Positions 6,606-11,891 of a DNA stretch of 11,891 nt are shown here, piece by piece. Source of the DNA: Alphaproteobacteria bacterium. Lineage in GTDB: Bacteria; Pseudomonadota; Alphaproteobacteria; Micropepsales; Micropepsaceae. Position 1 is the first letter of the stretch, and the number at the start of each line of letters is the position of its first letter. Location: the NCBI GenBank assembly GCA_017307315.1, contig JAFKFF010000103.1, positions 1 through 11,891 of the forward strand, in the 5' to 3' direction. Position numbers and translations under genes: made by a program. Under the pieces are notes generated by a model. It searched no databases, was not told where the DNA came from, and worked only from the letters and a program-made list of their open reading frames with translations.

Positions 6606-7037
6606 ATGAGTTCAGAGACGTTGATGCGGCGTGTGATGGCCGCATTCGAAAAGGGCGACCTCGAACCGCTCTTCAAAGCGATAGACGAAGGCATCGTCTG
6701 GAAGACCGCCTCCACCCGGGCCGGCGATTTCCGCTTCAGCGGCGAATACCGCAATCGCGCCGGCGTGGTCGAGGTGATGTCGAAATTCGCCATGTCCTAT
6801 TTCGTCCGGCGTTTCGCGCCGCGCGAAATCCTGTCCAGCGGTGAAATCGTCTGGGGCCTGTTCGACGTCGAGATGACCTATCAGCCGATGGCGGAGAACC
6901 CGCAATGGCGCCGCCCGGTGGCGCTGGAATGCGCCATGCGCTGGCGCGTCAAGGACGGCAGGATCCTGGAGCACCAGGCCTTCTACGACACCGCATCCAT
7001 GCTGGCGCAGCAGGCCGAAAGCGCGCGGCCGTCCTGA
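6606..7037 (+). CDS. NTF2-like / SnoaL-like domain protein
   Basis: 143 residues, the usual size of a single NTF2-like (ketosteroid-isomerase-like, SnoaL) cone-shaped domain. Seen: an N-terminal helix followed by FEKGDLEPLFKAIDEGIVWK (14-33), the family's opening pattern; a segment with SGEYRNRAGVVEVMSKFA (45-62); a strand region around IVWGLFDVEM (81-90); and the closing ALECAMRWRVKDGRILEHQA (106-125). No signal peptide. Start: an in-frame TTG at 6513 would add 31 residues, but that codon lies inside the candidate -35 box and the extra residues do not fit the fold, so ATG 6606 is preferred; a GGGG about 15 bases upstream is a poor ribosome binding site. NTF2-like proteins include small-molecule isomerases, hydrolases and non-catalytic binders, and nothing here identifies the ligand. 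It ends 15 bp from the convergent cupin gene. Confidence 0.82.
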   Translation: MSSETLMRRVMAAFEKGDLEPLFKAIDEGIVWKTASTRAGDFRFSGEYRNRAGVVEVMSKFAMSYFVRRFAPREILSSGEIVWGLFDVEMTYQPMAENPQWRRPVALECAMRWRVKDGRILEHQAFYDTASMLAQQAESARPS

Positions 7038-7052
7038 CGCTTCGAGGCCGCA

Positions 7053-7388
7053 TCAATGCGGCAGGAACTCGATCAGCCGGTCTTTCTCCCCGCCGCCCAG
7101 ATAGGTGGCGATCAGGACGGCGGGCTGGTCGGTCGAGGCATTGTCGAAACGCAGCATGCGCTTTCCCGCCGGCTCCAGCACCACTTCGCCCGCCCGGTAG
7201 CGGCGGGTCTCCTCGCCTTCGGGCTGCACCAGGAACGCGCCTTCGGCGACATAGCCCAGCACCGGCATGGGATGAAGATGCAGCCCCGTCGCCTGCCCCG
7301 GCTCGAATTCCAGCCTGACCACCTTGACGCGCGCCAGGGGCGCGGGATCGAGTTCAAGCGAGGCAAGCGGCACGCGGCTGATGTCCAT
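7053..7388 (-). CDS. Small single-domain cupin protein
   Basis: 111-residue cytoplasmic cupin barrel. Seen: the first cupin motif GLHLHPMPVLGYVAEG (35-50) with His37 and His39, and the second motif GEVVLEPAG (67-75). The Glu expected a few residues after the HxH, and the His expected after PxG, are absent: the latter is Met78 in GKRMLRFDN. So only two of the usual four metal ligands remain and metal binding is doubtful. The start at 7388 is supported by AAGGAT (7400-7395) six bases upstream; an in-frame extension to 7622 reads into low-complexity sequence without family similarity and is rejected. It is divergent from the small basic protein gene and convergent with the NTF2-like gene. Function unknown; many such cupins bind small ligands or act as minor dioxygenases or isomerases. 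Confidence 0.82.
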   Translation of the reverse strand: MDISRVPLASLELDPAPLARVKVVRLEFEPGQATGLHLHPMPVLGYVAEGAFLVQPEGEETRRYRAGEVVLEPAGKRMLRFDNASTDQPAVLIATYLGGGEKDRLIEFLPH

Positions 7389-7497
7389 GGGGCGATCCTT
7401 TTGAGCAACCGGCCCCTGAAAGGGCCTGCCCGGACATAAGAACGGACCCGGGCCCCTGGGAGCCACAGGTCCGCACGTATTGCAGCCATGCGCGGGG

Positions 7498-7525
7498 GTT
7501 ATGGCGTGTCGTTTTTCGCCATGAC
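7498..7525. other. Hairpin in the gap between divergent small cupin and small basic protein genes
   Basis: GTTATGGCG and CGCCATGAC pair as a 9-bp stem with one G-U pair around a 10-base, T-rich loop. The T-run is in the loop, not after the stem, so this is not a terminator. The rest of the 250-bp gap (7389-7638) has GC-rich short palindromes near 7412-7430 and a copy of the motif GCGATTGCC at 7585-7593; no clear promoter is visible. Confidence 0.3.
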
Positions 7526-7638
7526 GCGCGGACGGGCGGTTGGAGCCTTCGGTTCGGGAACGGCAAGCGTCTCGCGCTTTGCCCGCGATTGCCTGTATCA
7601 TTCCCGCCTCGAAGTTCCTCAAAGCGGAGAGACATCAG

Positions 7639-7902
7639 ATGCCCAAAGCAAAGGCCCCCCAAAAGACGCCGGCCGCCAAATCCAAGACCGCGGCCAAGTC
7701 CAAGCCGGGCCCCGCCAAAGCCGCCGCGCCCGCGGCGCAGGAAGAGACGAAAGCCGCCGAAGCGCCCGTCCCGCCCAAGCCGGTCAAGACGCCGCCCGCC
7801 CATCACGCCGGCAAACCGGAACAGCCTTTGTGGGCGCGGTTCAACCAGAACCATTCCCAGAAAATGACCAAAGGGCGTTCCTTCCGCCACCAGGGCCGCT
7901 GA
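7639..7902 (+). CDS. Small basic Lys/Ala/Pro-rich protein of unknown function
   Basis: 87 residues in two parts. Residues 1-60 are low-complexity, almost entirely Lys, Ala, Pro, Glu and Ser, resembling the tail of histone H1-like proteins and surely disordered. Residues 61-87 (EQPLWARFNQNHSQKMTKGR, then SFRHQGR) have ordinary complexity with aromatic residues and look like the functional, conserved part. Net charge is strongly positive. The start at 7639 is chosen because GGAGAG (7626-7631) lies seven bases upstream; an in-frame upstream extension to 7540 is unsupported. It lies 59 bp before the ArsC-family gene, with a hairpin in between, so co-transcription with attenuation is possible. A nucleic acid-binding role is a guess from charge only. 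The annotation as a real gene rests on the ribosome binding site and the sensible C-terminus. Confidence 0.65.
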   Translation: MPKAKAPQKTPAAKSKTAAKSKPGPAKAAAPAAQEETKAAEAPVPPKPVKTPPAHHAGKPEQPLWARFNQNHSQKMTKGRSFRHQGR

Positions 7903-7918
7903 GAGAAAATTTCGTCAC

Positions 7919-7942
7919 GCCGCGCCGTCCGGCGCGGCCTTT
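7919..7942 (+). terminator. Possible weak terminator or attenuator
   Basis: GCCGCGCC (7919-7926), four-base loop GTCC, GGCGCGGC (7931-7938), followed only by CTTT. The stem is strong but the T-run is short. It lies between the small basic protein gene and arsC and could partly separate their expression. Confidence 0.4.
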
Positions 7943-7961
7943 GCCGTTCCCGGAAAGAGCC

Positions 7962-8324
7962 ATGTCCGTCACCATCTATCACAATCCCCAATGCGGCACG
8001 TCGCGCAACACCCTCGCCATGATCCGCGAAAGCGGAATCGAGCCGCATATCGTCGAATATCTGCAAGTGCCGTTCACGCGCGAGGCGCTGGCGACGCTGA
8101 TCCGCAGCATGGGCGTGCCGGTGCGCGCGGTGCTGCGGGAGAAGGGCGCGTTGTACGACGCGCTGGGCCTGGCCGATCCCGGCTTGTCGGACGACGCGCT
8201 TCTGGATGCGATGGCCGCCAACCCCGTCCTGGTCCAGCGTCCGATCGTGGTGACGCCGCTGGGCGTGCGCCTGTGCCGTCCGGCCGAAACCGTGCAGGAG
8301 ATTTTGCCCGCGCCCGTGCGCTGA
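7962..8324 (+). CDS. arsC: ArsC-family arsenate reductase (glutaredoxin-dependent type)
   Basis: 120-residue thioredoxin-fold reductase of the ArsC family that reduces arsenate to arsenite with glutathione and glutaredoxin; cytoplasmic. Seen: NPQCGTSRN (8-16) with the catalytic Cys11; Arg59 in LREKG; Arg93 in VQRPIVV (91-97); and Arg106 in RLCRP. These match the catalytic Cys12 and the arsenate-binding Arg60, Arg94 and Arg107 of the plasmid R773 enzyme, each shifted by one, so the active site looks intact. The length is slightly shorter than R773 ArsC (141 residues). The start at 7962 has GGAAAGAG just upstream. There is no arsR, arsB or acr3 next to it, so this is an orphan copy; such chromosomal ArsC-like proteins are widespread and may have another substrate. 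It may be transcribed with the small basic protein gene upstream. Confidence 0.93.
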   Translation: MSVTIYHNPQCGTSRNTLAMIRESGIEPHIVEYLQVPFTREALATLIRSMGVPVRAVLREKGALYDALGLADPGLSDDALLDAMAANPVLVQRPIVVTPLGVRLCRPAETVQEILPAPVR

Positions 8325-8352
8325 CATTTGCGATGGCGGGCGCGGCGCCTGC

Positions 8353-8532
8353 CTAAGCGGTTTCGCTCGGGGCTTGCGCTTCGCTGCGGCTGGCCGCGAC
8401 GGCCGCCCATTTCGCGGCTTCGGCGAGACGGCCCGCCTGGAGCAGGACGCAGGCGCGCGCCAGCGCCGCGATCACGGTCGGGGCGGGATCGCAATTCGGA
8501 AACACCAAAAAGGCTTCGCGGGCGCTGCGCAT
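8353..8532 (-). CDS. Small ORF of 59 residues, unknown, TPR-like helical pair
   Basis: Reads MRSAREAFLVFPNCDPAPTV, then an Ala-rich segment with ALARACVLLQAGRLAEAAKW (23-42), and ends in SETA. The second part has the helix-turn-helix look of a tetratricopeptide-type repeat. High G/C at codon third positions is consistent with coding. A GGGGG lies directly before the ATG, too close for an ideal ribosome binding site, and a stop codon lies three codons upstream in the same frame. It ends 28 bp from the arsC stop, convergently. It could be a true small protein or the C-terminal remnant of a longer TPR protein whose upstream part is lost. Confidence 0.4.
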   Translation of the reverse strand: MRSAREAFLVFPNCDPAPTVIAALARACVLLQAGRLAEAAKWAAVAASRSEAQAPSETA

Positions 8533-8810
8533 CCCCCGTATTCACAAGTCTAAGGGGGTCCGGATCAATACACGTTATGAGCCCGTACAGGTTGCATGCC
8601 GGCGGGCCGGCGAAAATCGCAGGCCGCACCAGCCTTTCCCGCGCCGCACAAAAAATCCCTTCCGCGTGAATCTTTGGTGAGGATATTTTCCCGTGCTTTG
8701 GCTGTGTTTTTCGATAGCAGGATGCCTGTTTTTTAGGCTTAATTGCGACACCGGCGTATCAAAGCGGTGCATTGGGTGTGCGTTCAACTCTTCACGAGGA
8801 GAATTTGCTC
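8533..8810. other. Gap of about 280 bp without a convincing gene
   Basis: Between two divergent small ORFs. It holds a short GC palindrome, GCCGGC-GG-GCCGGC (8598-8611), and an AT-richer stretch (8650-8750) with a T6 run near 8730, where the promoter of the 58-residue protein gene must lie. I see no clear -35/-10 pair. A 70-codon minus-strand frame (8787-8575) crosses it but has no ribosome binding site or protein-like pattern. Confidence 0.4.
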
Positions 8811-8987
8811 ATGCCAGAGGCCAAGCGAAACGCCGCAGATGGAGCGCGCCCGCTGAAACAGCAGGAAGTCTGCGGCTATATCCACGACCTTCTGAAATCC
8901 CTGGAAGCCATCGCCGCGCAGAACAAGCTGCCGGTGCTGGCCCACCTGATCGGGATGGCGAAGAAGGAGGCCGACGACTGCCGCTAA
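8811..8987 (+). CDS. Small 58-residue protein of unknown function
   Basis: Reads from MPEAKRNAAD to the end EADDCR. Residues 1-16 are polar and probably flexible; 17-57 look like two amphipathic helices (QEVCGYIHDLLKSLEAIAAQ, then LPVLAHLIGMAKKEADDC). Short helical proteins of this pattern are common, mostly unnamed, in alphaproteobacteria. Start: AGGAGA (8797-8802) eight bases before ATG 8811 is an excellent ribosome binding site and decides against the in-frame upstream extension to 8772. Two cysteines (21 and 57). No signal peptide. Its TAA stop (8985-8987) overlaps the TAG stop of the convergent oxidase gene in the four bases CTAA. Function unknown; a small regulator or adaptor is possible. 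Confidence 0.75.
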   Translation: MPEAKRNAADGARPLKQQEVCGYIHDLLKSLEAIAAQNKLPVLAHLIGMAKKEADDCR

Positions 8988-10138
8988 TCCCGTCTTTGCA
9001 GGCAACTGCCATCCAATAGCGCCGCTGACGGCCGGCCCAGAAGCGCCAGGGTGCGCATGAGATCGGCGCCGAGGATCGCGAACGCCCGGCGGGCGCCGGC
9101 TTCGCCCCCCGCCGCCAGGCCGTAGGCGCCGGCCCGTCCCACCAGCACGGCGCACGCGCCCAGCGCCAGGGCCTTGGCGATATCGCCGCCGCGCCGGATG
9201 CCGCCATCCATCAGCACGTCGCAATCCCGGCCCACCGCCTGGACGATCTCCGGCAAGGCATCGAGCGAGGCCGCCACGCCGTCGAGCTGACGCCCGCCAT
9301 GGTTGGACACCACCACCGCATCGGCGCCGCCATCCACGGCGCGGCGCGCATCCTCGCCCGTGAGCACGCCCTTGACCGCGATGGGTCCTTTCCATTGCGC
9401 GCGGATCCAGGCGAGGTCCTCCCACGTCACCAGCGAGCGGGCGAGCGCGCTTGCGACATCGGTCAACGGCAAGGGACCCTTGCCCGGAACGATCACGTTG
9501 GGCAGATGGGTCATGCGCGCGCCCATCAGGTAATCGAACACCCAGCGCGGATGGGCCAGCACGTCGGGCAGATAGGGCAGCTTGGCGGCGATATCGCGCC
9601 CCATCAATTGCACCAGCCCGTTGCGCAGGTCGCGCTCGCGCAATCCCGCCACCGCCGTATCGACGGTGAGGAACAAGCCCTTCACCCCCGCTTCCCGCGC
9701 CCGCGCCAAGGTCGCCTCGCCCGCCTCCCGTCCGCCCAGAAGATAGATCTGCAGGAACAACGGCACGCCGGTCGCCGCCACCTCCTCCATCGCCGTGCCC
9801 GAGATGGTGGACATCACGTAGGCAATATCGGCCTTCGCGGCGGCGCGGCCCATGCCCCTTTCGCCATCGCGGTGCATCAAGCCGCTATAGCCGATGGGCG
9901 CGGCCAGCATCGGCCAGGCGAGATTTTGCCCCATCACCTTCGTGGAAAGATCGAAAGCGCCGGTCGCCTCGCCATGGCGCGGCCGGAACTGCCAGCGCCG
10001 GAAGGCCGCGACATTGTCGCGAAGCGTTCGCTCGTCTTCGGCGCCGCCATCGAGGTAATCGAACACCACGCGGGGAAGCCTGGCCCGCGCCATGCGGCGC
10101 AACTCGGCGATATTGACGGCCCGCGCGACGTCCCCCAT
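8984..10138 (-). CDS. FMN-dependent alpha-hydroxy-acid oxidising protein (LldD/glycolate oxidase family)
   Basis: 384-residue TIM-barrel flavoenzyme that oxidises an L-2-hydroxy acid (lactate, glycolate, mandelate or similar) to the 2-oxo acid. Seen: Tyr28 in FDYLDGGAEDE (26-36); PIGYSGLMHRDGE (81-93); Gln130 and Tyr132 in FLQIYLLGGRE (128-138); Asp160 in TVDTAVAG; Lys256 in IAVKGVLTGEDA; the catalytic base His280 with Arg283 in SNHGGRQLDG (278-287); and the phosphate-binding DGGIRRGGDIAKALALGA (311-328) and GRAGAYGLAAGGE (334-346). All residues expected for FMN and substrate binding appear present. The substrate cannot be assigned; the membrane-bound versus soluble type is also unclear. The start at 10138 has AAAGGG just upstream. 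It follows the receiver gene by 45 bp on the same strand and is the last gene of the run; its stop overlaps that of the convergent 58-residue protein gene. Confidence 0.94.
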   Translation of the reverse strand: MGDVARAVNIAELRRMARARLPRVVFDYLDGGAEDERTLRDNVAAFRRWQFRPRHGEATGAFDLSTKVMGQNLAWPMLAAPIGYSGLMHRDGERGMGRAAAKADIAYVMSTISGTAMEEVAATGVPLFLQIYLLGGREAGEATLARAREAGVKGLFLTVDTAVAGLRERDLRNGLVQLMGRDIAAKLPYLPDVLAHPRWVFDYLMGARMTHLPNVIVPGKGPLPLTDVASALARSLVTWEDLAWIRAQWKGPIAVKGVLTGEDARRAVDGGADAVVVSNHGGRQLDGVAASLDALPEIVQAVGRDCDVLMDGGIRRGGDIAKALALGACAVLVGRAGAYGLAAGGEAGARRAFAILGADLMRTLALLGRPSAALLDGSCLQRRD

Positions 10139-10183
10139 GGCCCTTTATCCGCCAGCGGCGCCGGGGCCGCAAGCCGAGGGGGA

Positions 10184-10564
10184 TCAGGCGGCGAGGAGGT
10201 GGCGCATGGCCGCCGAAATCTGGGCGGGATTGTAGGGCTTGGGAAAGAACAGCCCGCCTTCGGGAAGATCGGTTATCTCGCACCGCACTTTGCCGGACGT
10301 CACCATCAGCTTGATGGGCGGCCAGCGGCGGCGGACATAGGCGACGAGCTTCAGCCCGTCCATGGAACCGGGCATCTCGATATCGGTGAAGATCAGCCTT
10401 ATGTGCCGGTGCGCTTCCAGGATCGCGATGGCGTGGTCGGCGGTTCCCGCTTCATAGACGCAGAACCCTTCGCGTTCGGCCCGGTCCACCAGATCCATGC
10501 GGATGACGGGATTGTCCTCGACGATGAGGACGGCGGGACTGTCCTCTCCGGCAATCGAACTCAT
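10184..10564 (-). CDS. Single-domain response regulator (CheY-like receiver)
   Basis: 126-residue stand-alone phosphoreceiver domain without an output domain, cytoplasmic. Seen: the acidic pocket Glu16-Asp17 in LIVEDNPVIRMD; the phosphoacceptor Asp61 in FTDIEMPGSMDGLKL (59-73); Thr89 with Ser90 in MVTSGK; and Lys109 in FFPKPYNP (106-113). The overall pattern (VEDNPVIRMDLVD, then EMPGSMDGLKL, then the KPY end) is typical of alphaproteobacterial single receivers, often associated with HWE/HisKA2 sensor kinases and stress phosphorelays. No kinase is in the window. The start at 10564 (MSSIAGED) is chosen because it begins just before the domain; an in-frame upstream extension to 10639 would read through the candidate EcfG-like promoter. 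The ribosome binding site is weak. It lies between the 61-residue gene (129-bp gap) and the hydroxy-acid oxidase gene (45-bp gap). Confidence 0.93.
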   Translation of the reverse strand: MSSIAGEDSPAVLIVEDNPVIRMDLVDRAEREGFCVYEAGTADHAIAILEAHRHIRLIFTDIEMPGSMDGLKLVAYVRRRWPPIKLMVTSGKVRCEITDLPEGGLFFPKPYNPAQISAAMRHLLAA

Positions 10565-10597
10565 GGCCCAGCCACAGATGCTCCGACTTCTGCTGCT

Positions 10598-10622
10598 AAC
10601 GCGCCGGACGCGGTATGTTTCC
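10598..10622 (-). promoter_or_regulatory. EcfG-like promoter candidate of the receiver gene
   Basis: On the minus strand: GGAAA (10622-10618), 16-bp spacer, CGTT (10601-10598). The alphaproteobacterial general stress sigma factor EcfG recognises GGAAC-N16/17-CGTT, so this is one mismatch from consensus. Transcription would start some 7 bases downstream, leaving a leader of about 25 bases before ATG 10564. Confidence 0.45.
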
Positions 10623-10693
10623 AGGCGCCGCCGCAGCATTGTGACGCACGAAAATTAAGCAAAGCTGGATTCTCCGCTCTTCCGCCTTTTTCC

Positions 10694-10879
10694 TCAGCTG
10701 CTTTTGGTGTTCTGCCCGTCGGGAACCGAACCGGACGCGCCGGGCGTGAGGAGCTTGCCCTCGTCCTTCACCTTTACGTTGGGATTGTCCGAGCCGCCCG
10801 CCATGCGCGAATTGGTGTTGGTGAGGGTGGCGGGCGCGGGGATGTCGTCGCGCAAATCGTGTTTCTTCTTCGCCGTCAT
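10694..10879 (-). CDS. Small hydrophilic protein of unknown function (61 residues)
   Basis: Starts MTAKKKHDLR and ends GQNTKSS. It is rich in Asp, Asn, Lys, Pro, Gly and Thr, has no cysteine, no hydrophobic stretch and no signal peptide, and includes the distinctive segment TLTNTNSRMAGGSDNPNVKV (18-37). It is probably disordered. Such small, very hydrophilic proteins are frequent among stress-induced genes, but I do not recognise the family. The start at 10879 has GGAGA six bases upstream. An EcfG-like promoter candidate lies just before it (10932-10908). It sits 56 bp after the hydrolase gene. A longer frame running from 11857 through the hydrolase gene into this ORF is a shadow of the hydrolase in another frame; only its last 61 codons are considered real. 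Confidence 0.72.
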   Translation of the reverse strand: MTAKKKHDLRDDIPAPATLTNTNSRMAGGSDNPNVKVKDEGKLLTPGASGSVPDGQNTKSS

Positions 10880-10907
10880 GGCTTTCTCCGAATGGCTTCG
10901 GAAAGAT

Positions 10908-10932
10908 AACGGGTTTGGCGGACGAACGTTTC
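10908..10932 (-). promoter_or_regulatory. EcfG-like promoter candidate of the 61-residue gene
   Basis: On the minus strand: GAAAC (10932-10928), 16-bp spacer, CGTT (10911-10908), one mismatch from the general stress consensus GGAAC-N16/17-CGTT. It lies wholly within the 56-bp gap after the hydrolase stop and would leave a leader of about 20 bases before ATG 10879, which has a good ribosome binding site. Confidence 0.42.
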
Positions 10933-10935
10933 GCT

Positions 10936-11880
10936 TCAGGCTCCCTCGCCCGACCGCAACACCCAGTCGGCGACATCCTTCTGCACCCGCGCGCGGTCCA
11001 GGTCGCGCAGCAGCATGTGATAGCCGTTCGGATATCGGCGCACCTGGGCGCGCGCGCCCAGGTCCCGGATCGTCGCCTTGGCGGGCGCGGGCGGAATCAC
11101 CTGATCCTTTTCGCCATGCAGATAAAGGATCGGCGGCGGATCGTTGAGATGCTTCGGCGCCTCGCGCGCCTCGCCCATCAGGTTGACCAGGCCATAGAGC
11201 GTGTCGGCGCGGGTCTTCTTCTGGAACAGGGGATCCTTGCCCAGCGCGATCAGCATGGGGATGTTGTCGGAGGGCACGACCTTGACCACTTTGCTGGCGG
11301 CGGAGTTGGTGAGGATGATGCCCGGCGTGATGTGCGCCACCATGAACAGCGCCACGCGATAAAGCGCCGGCATGTCGGCTCTCGACCACACCGCGGGCGA
11401 CACCAGGATGGCGCCGTCGATCGCGGGCGGGTTGGGCGAAGCCAGCGCCGACAGCACCACCGCCCCGCCCATGCTTTCGCCTGCCGCATAGATCTTCACG
11501 CCGGGAAAGCGTTTGCGCGCGGCAACTGCGAAATCGGCGAGATCGGCGCGCATGACATCGCTTCCCGCCCACAGGCCCGGATTGGCGCTTTTTCCGAAGC
11601 CGCGCTGGTCGATGGCAAGCGTGGTGATGCCCCGCTTGGCCCATTCCCGGGCCGGCATGTCGAAGGCGTTGGAATAATCGCTCATGCCGTGCAGCGCCAC
11701 GATCACCGCCTGGGGCGCCTCTCCGTCCGCGTCCCATTCGCGCAAGGGCAGCCGCATGCCGTCGCGGGCGACAAGAACATGGTCCTCGAAATGCGGCGTC
11801 ACGCTTTCGCTTCCCGGCGGCGCGATGGTGGCGGCGCAACCCAAAAGCGCCAGGCACAGGAAAATCGCGCAGGCCCGCAT
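10936..11880 (-). CDS. Alpha/beta-hydrolase lipoprotein (monoacylglycerol lipase / lysophospholipase type)
   Basis: 314-residue serine hydrolase, exported and lipid-anchored. Seen: a short signal sequence with a lipobox LLGC (12-15), so Cys15 should be acylated after signal peptidase II cleavage; the oxyanion segment ALHGMSDYS (62-70); DQRGFGKS (91-98); the nucleophile elbow GESMGG with Ser136; Asp259 in LHGEKDQVIP; and His288 in NGYHMLLRD. The catalytic triad is complete and the layout matches the serine aminopeptidase S33 / monoglyceride lipase group. Likely substrates are monoacylglycerols, lysophospholipids or other esters at the cell envelope. The start at 11880 is the only one giving the full signal sequence; no Shine-Dalgarno is visible in the 11 bases left before the window edge. 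It is the first gene seen of the minus-strand run. Confidence 0.93.
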   Translation of the reverse strand: MRACAIFLCLALLGCAATIAPPGSESVTPHFEDHVLVARDGMRLPLREWDADGEAPQAVIVALHGMSDYSNAFDMPAREWAKRGITTLAIDQRGFGKSANPGLWAGSDVMRADLADFAVAARKRFPGVKIYAAGESMGGAVVLSALASPNPPAIDGAILVSPAVWSRADMPALYRVALFMVAHITPGIILTNSAASKVVKVVPSDNIPMLIALGKDPLFQKKTRADTLYGLVNLMGEAREAPKHLNDPPPILYLHGEKDQVIPPAPAKATIRDLGARAQVRRYPNGYHMLLRDLDRARVQKDVADWVLRSGEGA

Positions 11881-11891
11881 GAACGATCTCA

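Noticed and set aside
7962..8324. Arsenic resistance operon
   Set aside because: Only the ArsC-family reductase is present; there is no ArsR-type regulator or arsenite efflux gene nearby.
8575..8787. 70-codon minus-strand ORF in the gap before the 58-residue gene
   Set aside because: No ribosome binding site, no protein-like pattern, rich in His, Arg and Lys; it would cover the promoter region of the plus-strand gene.
9299..10909. 536-codon plus-strand open frame across the hydroxy-acid oxidase and receiver genes
   Set aside because: Antisense to genes with complete active sites; it spans several genes and has no recognisable domain or ribosome binding site.
1..11891. Defence island, prophage or mobile element
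   Set aside because: No integrase, transposase, tRNA junction, toxin-antitoxin pair, nuclease, reverse transcriptase or CRISPR-like repeats were seen; base use is uniform across the genes.

Overview
The window is GC-rich, densely packed bacterial DNA with strong G/C preference at third codon positions. Several features point to an alphaproteobacterium: a PEPxxWA-type C-terminal sorting signal, a single-domain response regulator of a type common in alphaproteobacteria, and two EcfG-like (general stress response) promoter candidates. A Rhizomicrobium/Caulobacter/sphingomonad-like source is plausible, but no rRNA or other phylogenetic marker is present to settle it. I found no tRNA, rRNA, CRISPR array, insertion sequence or phage gene.

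Left part (1-2925, minus strand): a probable two-gene unit. An FAD amine-oxidase-family enzyme (2925-1753) is followed after about 38 bp by an exported penicillin-acylase-type Ntn hydrolase (1714 to beyond base 1), whose C-terminus lies outside the window. Divergent from it, on the plus strand, is a secreted protein of unknown function built from two gap-free repeats with a 141-residue period (2995-3915). Next come a short-chain dehydrogenase/reductase that lacks the usual catalytic tyrosine (4055-4795) and a secreted PEP-CTERM protein (4976-5668) with its own promoter candidate and a strong terminator.

Middle (5733-8532): a bicupin of the ChrR-like type (5733-6407), an NTF2/SnoaL-like protein (6606-7037), a convergent small cupin (7388-7053), a small basic Lys/Ala/Pro-rich protein (7639-7902), an ArsC-family reductase (7962-8324) and a convergent 59-codon ORF (8532-8353).

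Right part (8811-11880): a 58-residue protein (plus strand) overlaps by 4 bp, tail to tail, the end of a minus-strand run. Read in transcription order, that run is an alpha/beta-hydrolase lipoprotein (11880-10936), a 61-residue hydrophilic protein (10879-10694), a stand-alone CheY-like receiver (10564-10184) and an FMN-dependent alpha-hydroxy-acid oxidase (10138-8984). The 61-residue gene and the receiver gene each have an EcfG-like promoter candidate in the gap before them, suggesting stress-regulated expression.

Most of the window is ordinary chromosomal accessory metabolism and envelope function, not a defence or mobile island. The points most worth a second look are the duplicated secreted protein, the Tyr-less SDR, the paired EcfG-like promoters, the unexplained small proteins and a short motif repeated only between genes. 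I did not find convincing evidence of a new multi-gene system.
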